The notes beneath the pieces were generated by a model. The model was not told where the DNA came from and ran no database searches. It saw only the letters and a program-made list of their open reading frames with translations. From Triticum aestivum (lineage: Eukaryota; Streptophyta; Magnoliopsida; Poales; Poaceae), in contig NC_057811.1 in NCBI RefSeq assembly GCF_018294505.1, forward strand, positions 406,403,652 through 406,467,651: a DNA stretch of 64,000 bases, written 5' to 3'. The position numbers and the translations under genes are program-made. Below are positions 44,441 through 56,986 of the stretch, piece by piece (position 1 is the stretch's first letter; each line of letters begins with the position of its first letter).

Positions 44441-45073
44441 TACAGGCGGATCGTTGACATGAGGAACTATCTTCTTCCTGACCCAGACGAGGGATCGAGC
44501 CACATAGAAGTGGCGGGAGCGTCACAAGAAGTAGATGACTAGACTTTCGTTTCTCCTACTTTAGAATGCATGCAATTGTTTATTAAGGTGTGTGCGAATG
44601 ATCTGTATAGTCACTTATGTAATTGGATGTTTATTTCAGTTATATATATATACATGTTATTATACTGTAGATAGAGCAATTCACACGCCTTATTAGCAGC
44701 AATCGTCTGTGTTATTATTGGTCTTCGCACACATTTCTTATTACGGACCTGTTTGCCGCGTATCACACACACCTTGATCTGGCTGACCATTTATTTTGTG
44801 TTGCCTAATCACAAACAGTTCATCTGAGTGAACCGTATGCTCTATATCGCACACGCCTTCATCAGGCTGCCCATTTATTTTGTTCCGCCTCATCGCAAAC
44901 AGTTCATTGAGCTGAACTGTATGCCCTGCATCGCACACGCATCTAAAATCTGAACCGTGTTTGATAACTCCGCCATCGCAAATGTTTTGCACCTTTTTTG
45001 ACGGTTCTTTTACAGCACCATTTGCAATTATGGCATCGCACATAGTTTCGTCGAAGGGTCTCTGATCGTAGTG
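44441..45073 (+). mobile_element. Second CACTA terminus with a last exon
   Basis: Ends at 45073 with GATCGTAGTG; the reverse complement CACTACGATCAGAGACCC is a CACTA end. Subterminal words CATCGCAAACAGTTC / CATCGCACACG repeat at 44800-45050. Upstream, an acceptor-like TACAG at 44441-44445 is followed by an open stretch to TAG at 44540-44542 (RIVDMRNYLLPDPDEGSSHI, then EVAGASQEVDD), possibly the last exon of this element's own gene. The other end of the element was not found. Confidence 0.6.
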
Positions 45074-45101
45074 TTGCGTTTGTCCCATCCTGCAATAGTC
45101 C

Positions 45102-45804
45102 GAGTTACGGGAATTCACCGGGGGAAGTAATGGGCCTTATTGGGCCATACGGGAAAAGAGGAGGCAGGACAAGGGGAGGTAGCGCCCCCATGGGTCCGAA
45201 TTGGACTAGGGGAAGGGGGCGGCGCCCCCCTTCCCTTTTCTACTCTCTCTCTCTCCCTCTTTCCTTCTCTCCTACTCCGAAAAGGAAAGGAATTCCTACT
45301 AGGACTTGGAAGTCCTACTAGGACTCCATACTCTTGGCGCGCTCCTTGGGGTCCGGCCTCTCTCCCTCCCTCCTTTATATACGTGGGCAGGGGACACCAC
45401 AAAGACACACCAAGTCTTCTCTTAGCCATGTGCGGTGCCCCTCTCCACAGTCACACACCTCGGTCATATCGTCGTAGTGCTTAGGCAAAGCCCTGCGCCG
45501 GTAACTTCATCATCACCATCGCCACGCCGTCGTGTTGACAGAACTCTCCCTCTTCCTCAACTGGATCAAGAGATCGAGGGACGTCGTCGAGCTAAACGTG
45601 TGCTGAACGCGGAAGTGTCGTATGTTCGGTGCTTGGATCGGTTGGATCATGAAGACGTTCGACTACATCAACTGCGTTACTAAACGCTTCCTCTTTCGGT
45701 CTACGAGGGTACGTAGACACACTCTCCCCGCTCTTTGCTATGCATCTCCTAGATAGACCTTGCATGATCGTAGGTAAATTTTTGAAATACTGCATTCCCC
45801 AACA
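45102..45804 (+). mobile_element. 3' part of a copia LTR
   Basis: Matches the last 700 bp of the LTR at 11702-13459 (GAGTTACGGGAATTCACCGG to CATTCCCCAACA). The 5' part of the LTR is missing. About 28 bp of unmatched sequence separate it from the CACTA end at 45073. Confidence 0.85.
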
Positions 45805-46913
45805 TCTACAACTATTACTCCACACATCGACCGCTATCCAGCATGCATCTAGTGTGTTAAGTTCATGGAGAAATGGCGTAATACAATAAGAATGATGACA
45901 TGATGTAGACAATATATATTTATGTAGAAATAGACCCCATCATTTTATCCTTAGTAGCAACGATGCATACGTGCCGGCTCCCTTTCTGTCACAGGGATCA
46001 AGCACCGTAAGATCGAACCCACTACAAAGCACGTCTTCCCATTGCAAGATAAATAGATCAAGTTGGCCAAACAAAACCCAAATATCGGAGAAGAAATACG
46101 AGGCATAAGTAATCATGCATATAAGATATCAAAGAAGACTCAAATAACTTTCATGGATAAAAATATAGATCTGATCATCAACTCAAAGTTCATCGGATCC
46201 CAACAAACACACCGCAAAAAGAGGTACATCATATGGATCTCCAAGAGACCATTGTATTGGGAATCAAACGAGAGAGAGGAAGCCATCTAGCTACTAACCA
46301 CGGACCCGTAGGTCTACAAAGAACTACTCACGCATCATCGGAGAGGCACCAATGGGCATGATGAACCCCTCCCTGATGGTGTCTAGATTGGATCTGGTGG
46401 TTCTGGAACTTGCGGCGGGTGGAATTGATTTTTGCCAACTCCCCTAGGGTTTCTGGAATATTGGGGTATTTATAGAGCAAAGAGGAGGTTCAGGGGCACC
46501 CGAGGTGGGCACAACCCACCTGGGCGCACCTGGGCCTCCAGGCGCACCCTGGTGGGTTGTGCCCCCCTCGGAGCACCCCCCAGGTGCTTCTCCGGCTCAC
46601 TGGATGACTTCCGGTCCAAAAAAATCCTCAAAAAGTTTCGCTGCGTTTGGACTCCGTTAGGTATAGAATTCATGCGATGTAAAAAACATGCAGAAAACAT
46701 CAACTGGCACTTGGCACTGTGTCAATAGGTTAGTACCAAAAATGATATAAAATGACTATAAAATGATTGTAGAACATCCAAGAATGATAATATAACAGCA
46801 TGGAACAATCAAAAATTGTAGATACGTTGGAGACGTATCAGCATCCCCAAGCTTAATTCCTGCTCGTCCTCGAGTAGGTAAATGATAAAAACCGAATTTT
46901 TGATGTGGAATGT
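45805..46913 (-). mobile_element. Reversed Athila-type LTR fragment and internal 3' end
   Basis: On the minus strand the LTR begins at 46840 (TGATACGTCTCCAACGTATC) and is cut at 45805. The interval 46841-46913 is the internal region just before it, including the purine-rich GCTTGGGGATGC. The internal sequence continues at 57696 after the Sabrina-like insertion: GATGTGGAATG/CTGCCTAACATG joins the two halves. Confidence 0.75.
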
Positions 46914-48406
46914 TGATGCGTCCATTTTGCATCATGCTTTTATATCGATATTTATTGCATTATGGGCTGTTATTGCACATTATGTCACAATACTTATGCC
47001 TTTTCTCTCTTATTTTACAAGGTTTACATGAAGAGGGAGAATGCCGGCAGCTGGAAAAGGAGCAAATATTAGAGACCTATTCCGCACAACTCCAAAAGTC
47101 CTGAAACTCCACGGAAGTCAGTTTTGGAATATATAAAAAATATTGGGCGAAGTAAGCACCAGAGGGAGGCCACCCACCATCCACGAGGGTGGGGGGCGCG
47201 CCCCCTGCCTCGTGGGCCCCCTGGCAGGCCTCCGGTGCCCATCTTTTGCTATATGAAGTCTTTCTCCCTGGAAAAAAAATAAGGAGGAAGCTTTCGGGAG
47301 GAAGCGCCGCCATCTCGAGGCGGAACCTTGGCGGAACCAATCTAGGGCTCCGGCGGAGCTGTTTTGCCGGGGAAACATCCCTCCGGGAGGGGGAGATCAT
47401 CACCATCGTCATCACCATCGATCCTCTCATCGGTAGGGGGTCAATCTCCATCAACATCTTCACCTGCACCATCTCATCTCAAAACCTAGTTCATCTCTTG
47501 TATCCGATCTTTGTTTCAAAACCTCAGATTGGTACCTGTGGGTTGCTAGTAGTGTTGATTACTCCTTGTAGTTGATGCTAGTTGGTTTATTTGGTGGAAG
47601 ATCATATGTTCAGATCCTTTATGCATATTAATACCCCTATGATTATGAACATGAATATTATTTGTGAGTAGTTACGTTTGTTCCTGAGGACACGGGAGAA
47701 GTCTTGCCATAAGTAGTCATGTGAATTTGGTATTCGTTTTATATTTTGATGAGATGTATGTTGTCTTTCCTCTAGTGGTGTTATGTGAACGTCGACTACA
47801 TGACCCTTCACCATTATTTGGGCCTAGGGGAAGGCATTGGGAAGTAATAAGTAGCTGATGGGTTGCTAGAGTGACAGAAGCTTAAACCCTAGTTTATGTG
47901 TTGCTTCATAAGGGGCTGATTTGGATCCACATGTTTCATGCTATCGTTAGGTTTACCTTAATACTTCTTTTGTATTTCCGGATGCTTGCAAGAGGGGTTA
48001 ATCATAAGTGGGATGCTTGTCCAAGGAAGGGCAGTACCCAAGCACCGGTCCACCCACATATCAAATTATCAAAGTAACGAACGCGAATCATATGAGCATG
48101 ATGAAAACTAGCTTGACGATAATTCTCATGTGTCCTCTGGAGCGCTTTCCTTTATATAAGAGTTTGTCCAGGCTTGTCCTTTTCTACAAAAAGGATTGGG
48201 CCACCTTTCTACACCTTGTTTACTTTGGTTACTTGTTACCCGTTACAAATTACCTTATCACAAAACTATCTGTTACCGATAATTTCAGTGCTTGCAGGGA
48301 ATACCTTATTGAAAACTACTTGTCATTTCATACTGCTCCTTGTTGGGTTCGACACTCTTACTTATCAAAAGGACTATGACAGATCCCCTATACTTGTGGT
48401 TCATCA
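46914..48406 (+). mobile_element. 5' LTR of the Sabrina-like element
   Basis: 1493 bp, TGATGCGTCCATTTTGCATC to ACTTGTGGTTCATCA. It has the usual CCTCCGGGAGG-type motifs around 47380-47395 and a TATA-like TTATATAAGAG at about 48151. Confidence 0.85.
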
Positions 48407-48417
48407 AGACTCTTTTC

Positions 48418-48434
48418 TGGCGCCGTTGCCGGGG
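48418..48434 (+). promoter_or_regulatory. Primer-binding site, tRNA-Asp type
   Basis: TGGCGCCGTTGCCGGGG starts 11 nt after the LTR. It is perfectly complementary to the 3' end of plant tRNA-Asp (CCCCGGCAACGGCGCCA), the usual primer of Athila-type elements. Confidence 0.85.
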
Positions 48435-48511
48435 AGTGAAGCGCCTTTGGTAAGTGGAATTTGGTAAGGAAAATTTATATAGTGTGCTGAAATTTACTGT
48501 CACTTGTTACT

Positions 48512-49180
48512 ATGGAAAGTAATCCTTTGAGGGGCTTGTTTGGGGTATCTTCACCCTGACCAGTTGAGCAAAGAGTTGCTCCTCAACCTACTAAACCTAC
48601 TGAAAATGTTTACTATCAAATTCCTTCGGGTATGATAGAGAAACTGCTAGCTAATCCTTTTACAGGAGATGGAACATTGCATCCCGATTTGTACCTAATC
48701 TATGTGGATGAAGTTTATGGATTATTTAAGCTTGCAGGTATGCCCGAGGATGTTATCAAGAAGAAGGTCTTCCTCTTATCTTTGAAGGGAAAGGTATTGA
48801 CATGGTTTAGGCTATGCGATGATATCAGATCATGGAACTACAAACGATTGAAATTGGAATTTCATCAGAAGTTTTATCCTATGCATCTCGTTCATCGTGA
48901 TCTTAATTATATATATAATTTTTGGCCTCGCGAAGGAGAAATCATCGCTCAAGCTTGGGGGAGGCTTAAGTCAATGTTATATTCATGCCCCAATCATGAG
49001 CTCTCAAGAGAAATTATTATTCAAAATTTTTATGCTCGGCTTTCTCTCAATAATCGCTACATGCTCGATACTTCTTGTACAAGTTCTTTTATGGTGAAGA
49101 CTGTTGAATTCAAATGGGATTTATTGGAAAGAATTAAACGCAACTCTAAAGATTGGGAGTTCGACGAAGGTAAGGAGTGA
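48512..49180 (+). pseudogene. Gag of the Sabrina-like element
   Basis: Starts at ATG 48512 (MESNPLRGLFGVSSP) and is stopped by TGA at 48557-48559. The same frame reopens and runs to 49180. The open part holds the retrotransposon gag core: FTGDGTLHPDLYL, KKKVFLLSLKGKVLTWF and KRLKLEFHQKFYPMHL. The frame ends at 49180, after which gag-like sequence continues in broken form to about 49660. Gag would form the particle; this copy is interrupted near its start. Confidence 0.75.
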
Positions 49181-49668
49181 GGTATAACACCTAAGTTTGA
49201 TTGTGTTAAATCTTTTATGGATACCGATGCTTTTCGTGAGTTTAGCACTAAATATGGACTTGACTCTGAGATAGTAGCTTCTTTCTGTGAATCCTTTGCT
49301 ACTCATGTTGATCTCCCTAAGGAGAAGTGATTTAAATATCATCCTCCCATTGAAGTAAAGGTAGTTGAACCTATAAAGTTGAAGAAAAGACTATCACTTT
49401 TAATGTTGATCCTGTTGTTCCTACCACTTATATTGAGAAACCACCTTTCCCTGCTAGAATAAAGGATCATGCTAAAGCTTCAACTATGGTTCGTAAGAGT
49501 AATACTAGAACACCTACACCCCCTGAGCAAATTAAAGTTGAACCTAGTATTGCTATGGTTAAAGATCTCTTGGTCGATAATATTGATGGGCATGTTATTT
49601 AGTTCTTTGATGAAGCTGCTAAAATTGCTAGACCCGATACTAAAAATAAACATAGACCTGTCGTAGGC

Positions 49669-50496
49669 ATGGCTATTATTTCTGTTAAAATAGGAGATCA
49701 TTGTTATCATGGCTTATGTGATATGGGTGCTAGTGCGAGTGCAATACCTCATTCTTTATACGAAGAAATTATGCATGATATTGCACCTGCTGAGATAGAA
49801 GATATTGATGTTACTTTTAAGCTTGCCAATAGAGATACTATTTCACGAGTTGGGATTGTTAGAGATGTTGAAGTCTTGTGCGGGAAAGTTAAATATCCTA
49901 CTGATTTTCTTGTTCTTGGTTCCCCACAAGATGACTTTTGTCCCATTATATTTGGTAGACCCTTCTTGAATACTGTTAATGCTAAGATAGATTGCAAAAA
50001 GGATGTTGTTACTATTGGTTTAGGGGATATGTCTAATGATTTTAATTTTGATAAATTTCGTAGACAACCCCATGATAAAGAATTTCCTAGTAAAGATGAA
50101 ATTATTGGTCCTGCTTCTATTGCCGTGCCTCCTAATGATTCTTTAGAACAATATTTGCTAGACCATGAAAATGATATGTTTATGAATGAAAGAAGGGAAA
50201 TAGATGAAGTATTCTTTAAACAGGGACCTATTTTGAAACACAACTTGCCTGTTGAAATTTTAGGGGATCCTCCTCCACCCAAGGGTGATCCCGTGTTTGA
50301 GCTTAAACCATTACCTGATACTCTTAAATATGCTTATCTTGATGAAAAGAAGATATATCCTGTTATTATTAGTGCTAATCTTTCAGAGCGGGAAGAAGAG
50401 AAATTATTGAAAACTCTGAAGAAGCACCGTGCTGCTATTGGATACACTCTTGATGATCTTAAGGGATTAGTCCCACTCTATGCCAGCACAAAATAA
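49669..50496 (+). pseudogene. Aspartic protease region of the Sabrina-like element
   Basis: A 275-codon frame containing the protease motif CDMGASASAIP (the usual form is CDLGAS, with the catalytic D and G kept) and the FGRPFLNTVNAKID motif. The end of the frame (about 50440-50496) runs out of frame with pol: one base appears to be lost in AAGGGATTAGTCCC near 50462, giving an early TAA at 50494-50496. In intact relatives protease and pol are one frame, so this is a single-base frameshift. Confidence 0.8.
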
Positions 50497-50498
50497 AA

Positions 50499-53246
50499 TT
50501 GGAGAAAGACGCTAAACCGGTTGTTGATCACCAACGAAGGTTAAATCCTAAGATGAAAGAAGTGGTAAGGAAAGAAATACTAAAGCTTCTGGAGGAAGGT
50601 ATAATATATCCCGTTGCTGACAGTCAGTGGGTAAGTCCTGTCCATTGTGTCCCTAAGAAGGGAGGTATTACTGTTGTTCCTAATGATAAAGATGAATTGA
50701 TCCCACACAGAATTGTTACAGGTTATAGAGTGGTAATTGATTTCCGGAAATTAAATAAAGCTACTAAAAAGGATCATTACCCTTTACCTTTTATTGATCA
50801 AATGCTAGAAAGATTATCCAAACCTACACATTTTTGCTTTCTAGACGGTTATTCTAAGTTCTCTCAAATTCCTGTGTCAAAAGAGGATCAGGAAAAGACC
50901 ACTTTTACTTGCCCTTTCGGTACCTTTGCTTATAGACGTATGCCTTTTGGTTTATGCAATGCACCTGCTACCTTTCAAAGATGTATGATTGCTATATTCT
51001 CTAACTTATGTGAAAAGATTGTTGAGGTTTTCATGGATGATTTTTTCGTGTATGGAACTTCTTTTGATGATTGCTTAAGCAACCTTGATCGAGTTTTGCA
51101 GAGATGTGAGGAAACTAATCTTGTCTCGAATTGGGAGAAGTGCCAGTTTATGGTTAATAAAGGTATTGTCTTGGTGCATAAAATTTCTCAAAGAGGTATT
51201 GAAGTTGATAATGCTAAAGTTGATGCTATTGAAAAGATGTCGTGTCCCAAGGACACTAAAGGTATAAGAAGTTTCCTTGGTCATGCCGATTTTTATAGGA
51301 GGTTCATCAAAGACTTCTCAAAAATTTCTAGGCCTCTGACTAATCTTTTACAAAATGATGTTCCTTTTGTCTTTGATGATGATTGTGTAGAAGCATTTGA
51401 AATACTTAAGAAAGCATTGATTTCTGCACCTATTGTTCAGCCTCCTGATTGGAATTTACCCTTTGAAATAATGTGTGATGCTAGTGATTATGTTGTAGGC
51501 GCTGTTCTAGGACAGAGAGTTGACAAGAAATTAAATGTTATCCAATATGCTAGTAAAACTCTAGACAATGCCCAGAGAAATTATGCTACTACTAAAAAAG
51601 AATTTTTAGCAGTTGTATTTGCTAGTGATAAGTTCAGACCTTATATTGTTGATTCTAAAGTAACTGTTCACACTGATCATGCTGCTATTAAATATCTTAT
51701 GGAAAAGAAAGATGCTAAAACTAGACTTATTAGATGGGTTCTCCTACTACAAGAATTTGATTTGCATATTATTGATAGAAAAGGAGCTGAGAACCCCGTT
51801 GTAGACAACTTGTCTAGGTTAGAGAATGTTCTTGATGACCCACTACCTATTGATGATAGCTTCCCTGATGAACAGTTAGCTGTCATAAATGCTTCTCGTA
51901 CTACTCCATGGTATGCTGATTATGCCAATTACATTGTTGCTAAATTTCTACCACCTAGTTGCACATACCAGCAAAAGAAAAAGTTTTTCTATGATTTAAG
52001 ACATTACTTCTGGAATGACCCACAACTTTATAAAGAAGGAGTAGATGGTGTTATTAGACGTTGTGTACCTGAGCATGAACAGGAACAGATCATACGCAAG
52101 TGTCACTCTGAGGCTTATGGAGGGCCCCACGCTAGAGATAGAACTGCACATAAGGAATTGCAATCCGGTTTTTATTGGCCTACTCTCTTCAAGGACCCCC
52201 GTAAGTTTGTCTTGTCTTGTGATGAATGTCAAAGAATTGGTAATATTAGTAGACGTCAAGAAATGCCTATGAAGTATTAACTTGTTATTGAACCATTTGA
52301 CGTTTGGGGCTTTGATTATATGGGACCGTTTCCTTCCTCTAGTAGGTATACACATATTTTAGTTGCTGTTGATTACGTTACTAAGTGGGTAGAAGCTATT
52401 CCAACTAGTAGTGCTGATCATAACACCTCTATTAAGATGCTTAAAGAAGTTATTTTTCTGAGGTTTGGAGTCCCTAGATATCAAATGACTGATGGTGGTT
52501 CACATTTTCTTCATGGTGCCTTTCGTAAAATGCTTGCTAAGTATCATGTCAATCATAGAATTGCATCGCCATACCACCCACAGTCTAGTGGTCAAGTAGA
52601 ACTAAGTAATAGGGAGATTAAATTAATTCTGTAAAAGACTATTAATAGATCTAGAAAGAGTTGGTCCAAGAAACTTGATGATGCATTATGCGCCTATAGA
52701 ACTGCATATAAAAATCATATGGGTATGTCTCCTTATAAAATGGTTTATGGAAAAGCATGTCACTTACCTCTCGAACTAGAACATAAGGCATATTGGTCCA
52801 TTAAAGAGCTCAATTATGATTTCAAACTTGCTGGTGAGAAGAGGCTATTTGACATTAGCTCACTTGAGGAGTGGAGAACCCAGGCTTATGAGAATGCAAA
52901 ACTCTTCAAAGAAAAAGTTAAAAGATGGCATGACAAAAGGATACAAAAGCGTGAGTTTAATGTAGGTGATTATGTTTTGCTATACAACTCTTGTTTAAGA
53001 TTTTTTGCAGGAAAACTCCTCTCTAAATGGGAAGGTCCTTACGTTATCGAGGAGGTCTATCGTTCTGGTGCCATAAAAATCAACAACTTTGAAGGCACAA
53101 ATCTGAAGGTGGTGAACGGTCAAAGAATCAAACATTATATCTCAGGTAATCCCATAAATGTTGAAACCAATGTTATTGACACCGTAACCCCGGAGGACTA
53201 CATAAGGGACACTTTCCAGAACGTTTCAGACTCCAAAAAGGAATAG
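50499..53246 (+). pseudogene. RT, RNase H and integrase of the Sabrina-like element
   Basis: One frame over 2.7 kb with two stops: TAA 52278-52280 and TAA 52632-52634. RT has [32 protein letters not shown] and the catalytic FMDDF. RNase H has [23 protein letters not shown] and [11 protein letters not shown]. The integrase has the H2C2 region ([19 protein letters not shown] ... CDECQR) and a D-D-E core with [19 protein letters not shown]-terminal domain follows (GDYVLLYNSCLR). The parts between stops are well kept, so the disruption is fairly recent. The expected activity is cDNA synthesis and integration. Confidence 0.85.
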
Positions 53247-53573
53247 GTATGTGGTACGGTAAGTAAACCGACTCCAAAACATCTCTAATAGCAATTTGTC
53301 TCCATTTTGGAATATTTAAGAAAATAGGAAAATAAGAAGTAGTCCGAAAAGGACACGAGGGATCCACGAGGTTGGAGGGCGCTCCCTACCCCCCTGGGCG
53401 CGCCCCCTGCCTCGTGGGCACCTCGTGTGCTCTCCGGACTCTGTTTTCTTGCACGATACTTCTTTTGGTCGGTAAAAACTCATTATATAATCTCCCGAAG
53501 GTTTTGACAACCGTACCACGCAAATATCCTCTGCTTTTGTTTCGAGCTGTTTTTCTGACAGATCTAGACCACC

Positions 53574-54095
53574 ATGACGTCTTCAAGCGCCCCCAAGGAC
53601 AAATTTATCGAGAAGGTCATCAACCCCTACCTCGTGGAGGTGCTGCAACACCCTCAAACCATTGAGATGCATGAGGGGATGCTGCACATCCGCGATGTTG
53701 AGGGAAAAAGGAGGACCGGAAGCATGGAGAGAAGACTTGAAGTAATGGAGCAACAAGTTTTCAAGTGCCAGGGGATGGTGAAACACGGACTCAGTGCCAA
53801 CCACATGATGATCGCGGAGTTCACCAACAACCACAAGCTGGATGCCAAGAACATCGGGGAGACCATCTTCAAGCTTCACGAGAAAATCGAGCACCTCCAA
53901 GCCCAGATCTATGACCTGCAAAAACAAAACTGTGAATATGAATATAGATTCAAGAGGATGAGTTTGGCTGCAGATTTGAGGATCCCGGAGACTCGATCAT
54001 CCTTCAATGATGGTGAGACTATGTCGTGGAAGATGGACGGCAAGCCTAGATCATCAACAACCCCATCATCACCACCTACGAAGAAGGAGACATAA
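53574..54095 (+). CDS. Extra coiled-coil ORF of the Sabrina-like element
   Basis: A 173-aa open frame downstream of pol on the same strand, uninterrupted. It starts MTSSSAPKDKF and contains long charged helical stretches (MERRLEVMEQQVFKCQGMV; TIFKLHEKIEHLQAQIYDLQ) that look like coiled coil, then a Ser/Thr/Pro-rich tail. No transmembrane segment is obvious. Athila-type elements often carry an extra ORF here, sometimes called env-like, but this one shows no envelope features I can see. Its role is unknown. Confidence 0.6.
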   Translation: MTSSSAPKDKFIEKVINPYLVEVLQHPQTIEMHEGMLHIRDVEGKRRTGSMERRLEVMEQQVFKCQGMVKHGLSANHMMIAEFTNNHKLDAKNIGETIFKLHEKIEHLQAQIYDLQKQNCEYEYRFKRMSLAADLRIPETRSSFNDGETMSWKMDGKPRSSTTPSSPPTKKET

Positions 54096-55492
54096 ACACA
54101 TGGGTATGGGCACTCCCCTTGGCAACTGCCAAGCTTGGGGGAGGTGCCCGATATCATATCACGATCACACTTCTATCTTTACCGTTTTTCTTAGTTCGAT
54201 CCTTTTGGTAATATCTTGATCTAGTAGAATAAAGTTTTAGTATGATCTAGTTTTGAGTTTTGCCTTATAATCCTTCTATGTAATCGAGTCCGTGAGCTAT
54301 ATATAATAAAGATTAGTCTTGAGTCAAGGGCTTGGTTATCTTGCTATGATCTTGAGGGAATAATAAGAAAAAGAGAGAATAAAAAGAAATAAAAGGATCA
54401 TATTGATCTTATGGAGAGTAATGACTTCACAAATAAAGAGTATGATGAATAAAAGTTGTTGAGAGTTGACAAACATAGTTTTGGTCATCGTTGCAATTAA
54501 TAGGAAGTAATAAAGAAAGTGAGTTTTTCACATGTAAATATACTCTCTTGGACATCTTTTATGATTGTGATCACTCATTAAAATATGACATGCTAAAAAG
54601 TTGATGTTGGACAAGGAAGACAACGTAATGGGTTATGTTTTCTTATATCCGAAATAAAGTATATTGTCATGGATCATCCATCATGTTGAGCTTGCCTTCC
54701 CCCCGCGTGCTAGCCAAATTCCCCGCACCAAGTAGAGATACTACTTGTGCTTCCGAATAACCTTAAACCCAGTTTTGCCATGAGTGTCCACCATATCTAC
54801 CTATGGATTGAGTAAGATCCTTCAAGTAAGTTGTCATTGTTGCTTGCAATAAAAATTGCTCTCTAAATATGTATGATCTATTAGTGTGGAGAAAATAATC
54901 TTTGTACGATCTTGTGATATGGAAGCAATAAAAGCGATGGACTGCATAATAAAGGTCCCTATCACAAGTGGCAATATAAAGTGACGTTCATTTGCATTAA
55001 GATTTTGTGCATCAAACCATAAAAGCACATGACAACCTCTGCTTCCCTCTACGAAGGGCCTATCTTTTATTTTTGTATTATGTCTTATGCAAGAGTCGAG
55101 GTGATCTTCACCTTTCCTTTTTACACTTTATCCTTTGGCAAGCACATTGTGTTGGAAAGATCCTGATATACATATATATATATATATATCCAATTGGATG
55201 TAAGTTATCATAAACTATTATTGTTGACATTACCCTTGAGGTAAAAGGTTGGGAGGCAACACTATAAGCCCCTATCTTTCTCTGTGTCCGATTAAAACTC
55301 CATACCCATAAGTATTGCATGAGTGTTAGCAATTGTGAAAGACTAAATGATAGTTGAGTATGTGGACTTCCTGAAAAGCTCTTATATTGACTCTTTCCGA
55401 TGTTATGATAAATTGCAATTGCTTCAATGACCGAGATCATAGTTTGTTAGTTTTCAATGAAGTTTTTAATTCGTACTTGACATTGTGAATAG
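54096..55492 (+). other. 3' non-coding internal region of the Sabrina-like element
   Basis: AT-rich sequence with no supported ORF. It includes an (AT)n run at about 55172-55189 and ends at the CACTA insertion site (TAG at 55490-55492). Confidence 0.6.
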
Positions 55493-56881
55493 CACTACTA
55501 GGAAAAGGCTAATTAGTGGCACACCAGATTTTGCCATTAATGGAGCACTACAGGTGCGCCACTATTATCACGCCATTAGTAACAAAATAGTAATGGCGCA
55601 CCTCTGGTGCACCATTAGTATCCCACATAGTAATGGCGCACCTATAGTGTGCCATTACTATGCCTATCTGGTGCGCCATTACTATCTGACTTAGTAATGG
55701 CGCACCACATAGAAGTGCGCCATTACTAACAAATTTTTTTTCAGAAAATTTTATTCAATTTTTTAAAAAAAATTCAAATTTTTTCAATCTCGGGTCACTA
55801 TGGCTTAATCTCAGGTCAATATGCTTAATCTCAAGTCAAATTGCACTTCGTGGTCAAACTTCCCAAAAGGTCACCCATCCTCACACTACTCTAGCCCGAG
55901 CACGCTTAACTTCGTAGTTCTATCCAACCCCAGCACCAGCTCATTTCACAGGCACTTGTTGATATATCTATCATATCAATCGTATTAAACCTTGTTGATG
56001 TCTAGGACTTTGTTCATGTTCATGAGTGTGATGAAATTTTGAAAAAATATTTCAAACTTCCCGGTCATATTACGTATCATATTTTGAAAAAATATTCCAA
56101 ATTTTTTTTGAAACCAATTTCTTTTTCTGTTACCAGTGGCGCACCTAGCAAATGGTGCGCCACTAGTATGTTTGAATTTTTTTTCATTTCCCCCCCTCTA
56201 GATCTTAAAAGCCCAGTATCTTTCGTTCTGTTAGGTTTTTTGGGATTTTGAAGGTGTTGAACGGGGTGTAAATTTTCGAGTAGATGATTTTTCATATAAA
56301 AAACTTTTAATCCGAGTTCGTATGCAAAAGTTATGCCCATTTTACTAAATTCCAGAGAGATTTTGCAAATAAAGTCGAAATTCATATTTGTAAATTTTCC
56401 CAACAACTAAACCACATATCACATGGGAAACTTATTTTCTTTTATTTTTTTAACATTTCCATCATTTTCTTTTATTTTTTTAAAACTGAAAAGGCGGTCC
56501 AAGGGGGGGGTGCATTTAGCACCAGGGTTACTAATGGCGCACCTGGTGTGTGGTGCGCCATTAGTAGTTTTGAAAAAAAATAAAAAATTGTTAGTAGTGG
56601 CGCACCATGGGATAGTGCGCCATTGCTAGTTAAAACTAGTAATGGCGCACTGTCCACTGGTGCGCCACTACTAACAATTTTTTTTTCAAAACTACTAATG
56701 GCGCACGGTGGGTGTGGTGCGCCATTACTATGTCAACTAGTAATGGCGCACTGTCCCCTGGTGCGCCACTGCTAACAATTGTTTTTTATTTTTTTTTCAA
56801 AACTACTAATGGCGCACCACACACCACATACATGGTGCGCCATTAATGTCCATATCAGCTATAACCCTTTTCATAGTAGTG
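55493..56881. mobile_element. Non-autonomous CACTA element 2 with TAG target duplication
   Basis: 1389 bp. The ends are CACTACTAGGAAAAGGC and, in reverse complement, CACTACTATGAAAAGGG. The exact 3-bp duplication TAG lies at 55490-55492 and 56882-56884. It is the same family as CACTA element 1, sharing subterminal TAATGGCGCACC arrays and an interior block (TTTTGCATACGAACTCGG / its complement) in opposite relative orientation. It lies within the Sabrina-like element, so it arrived later. No transposase is present. Confidence 0.9.
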
Positions 56882-56986
56882 TAGATTGTTACTTTAGCAT
56901 AAGAAATCATATGAAAAAATATATATAAATATAAATATATATATATGTTGCTGTTATAAGAATGATCATGATGCCCTCATGTTATA

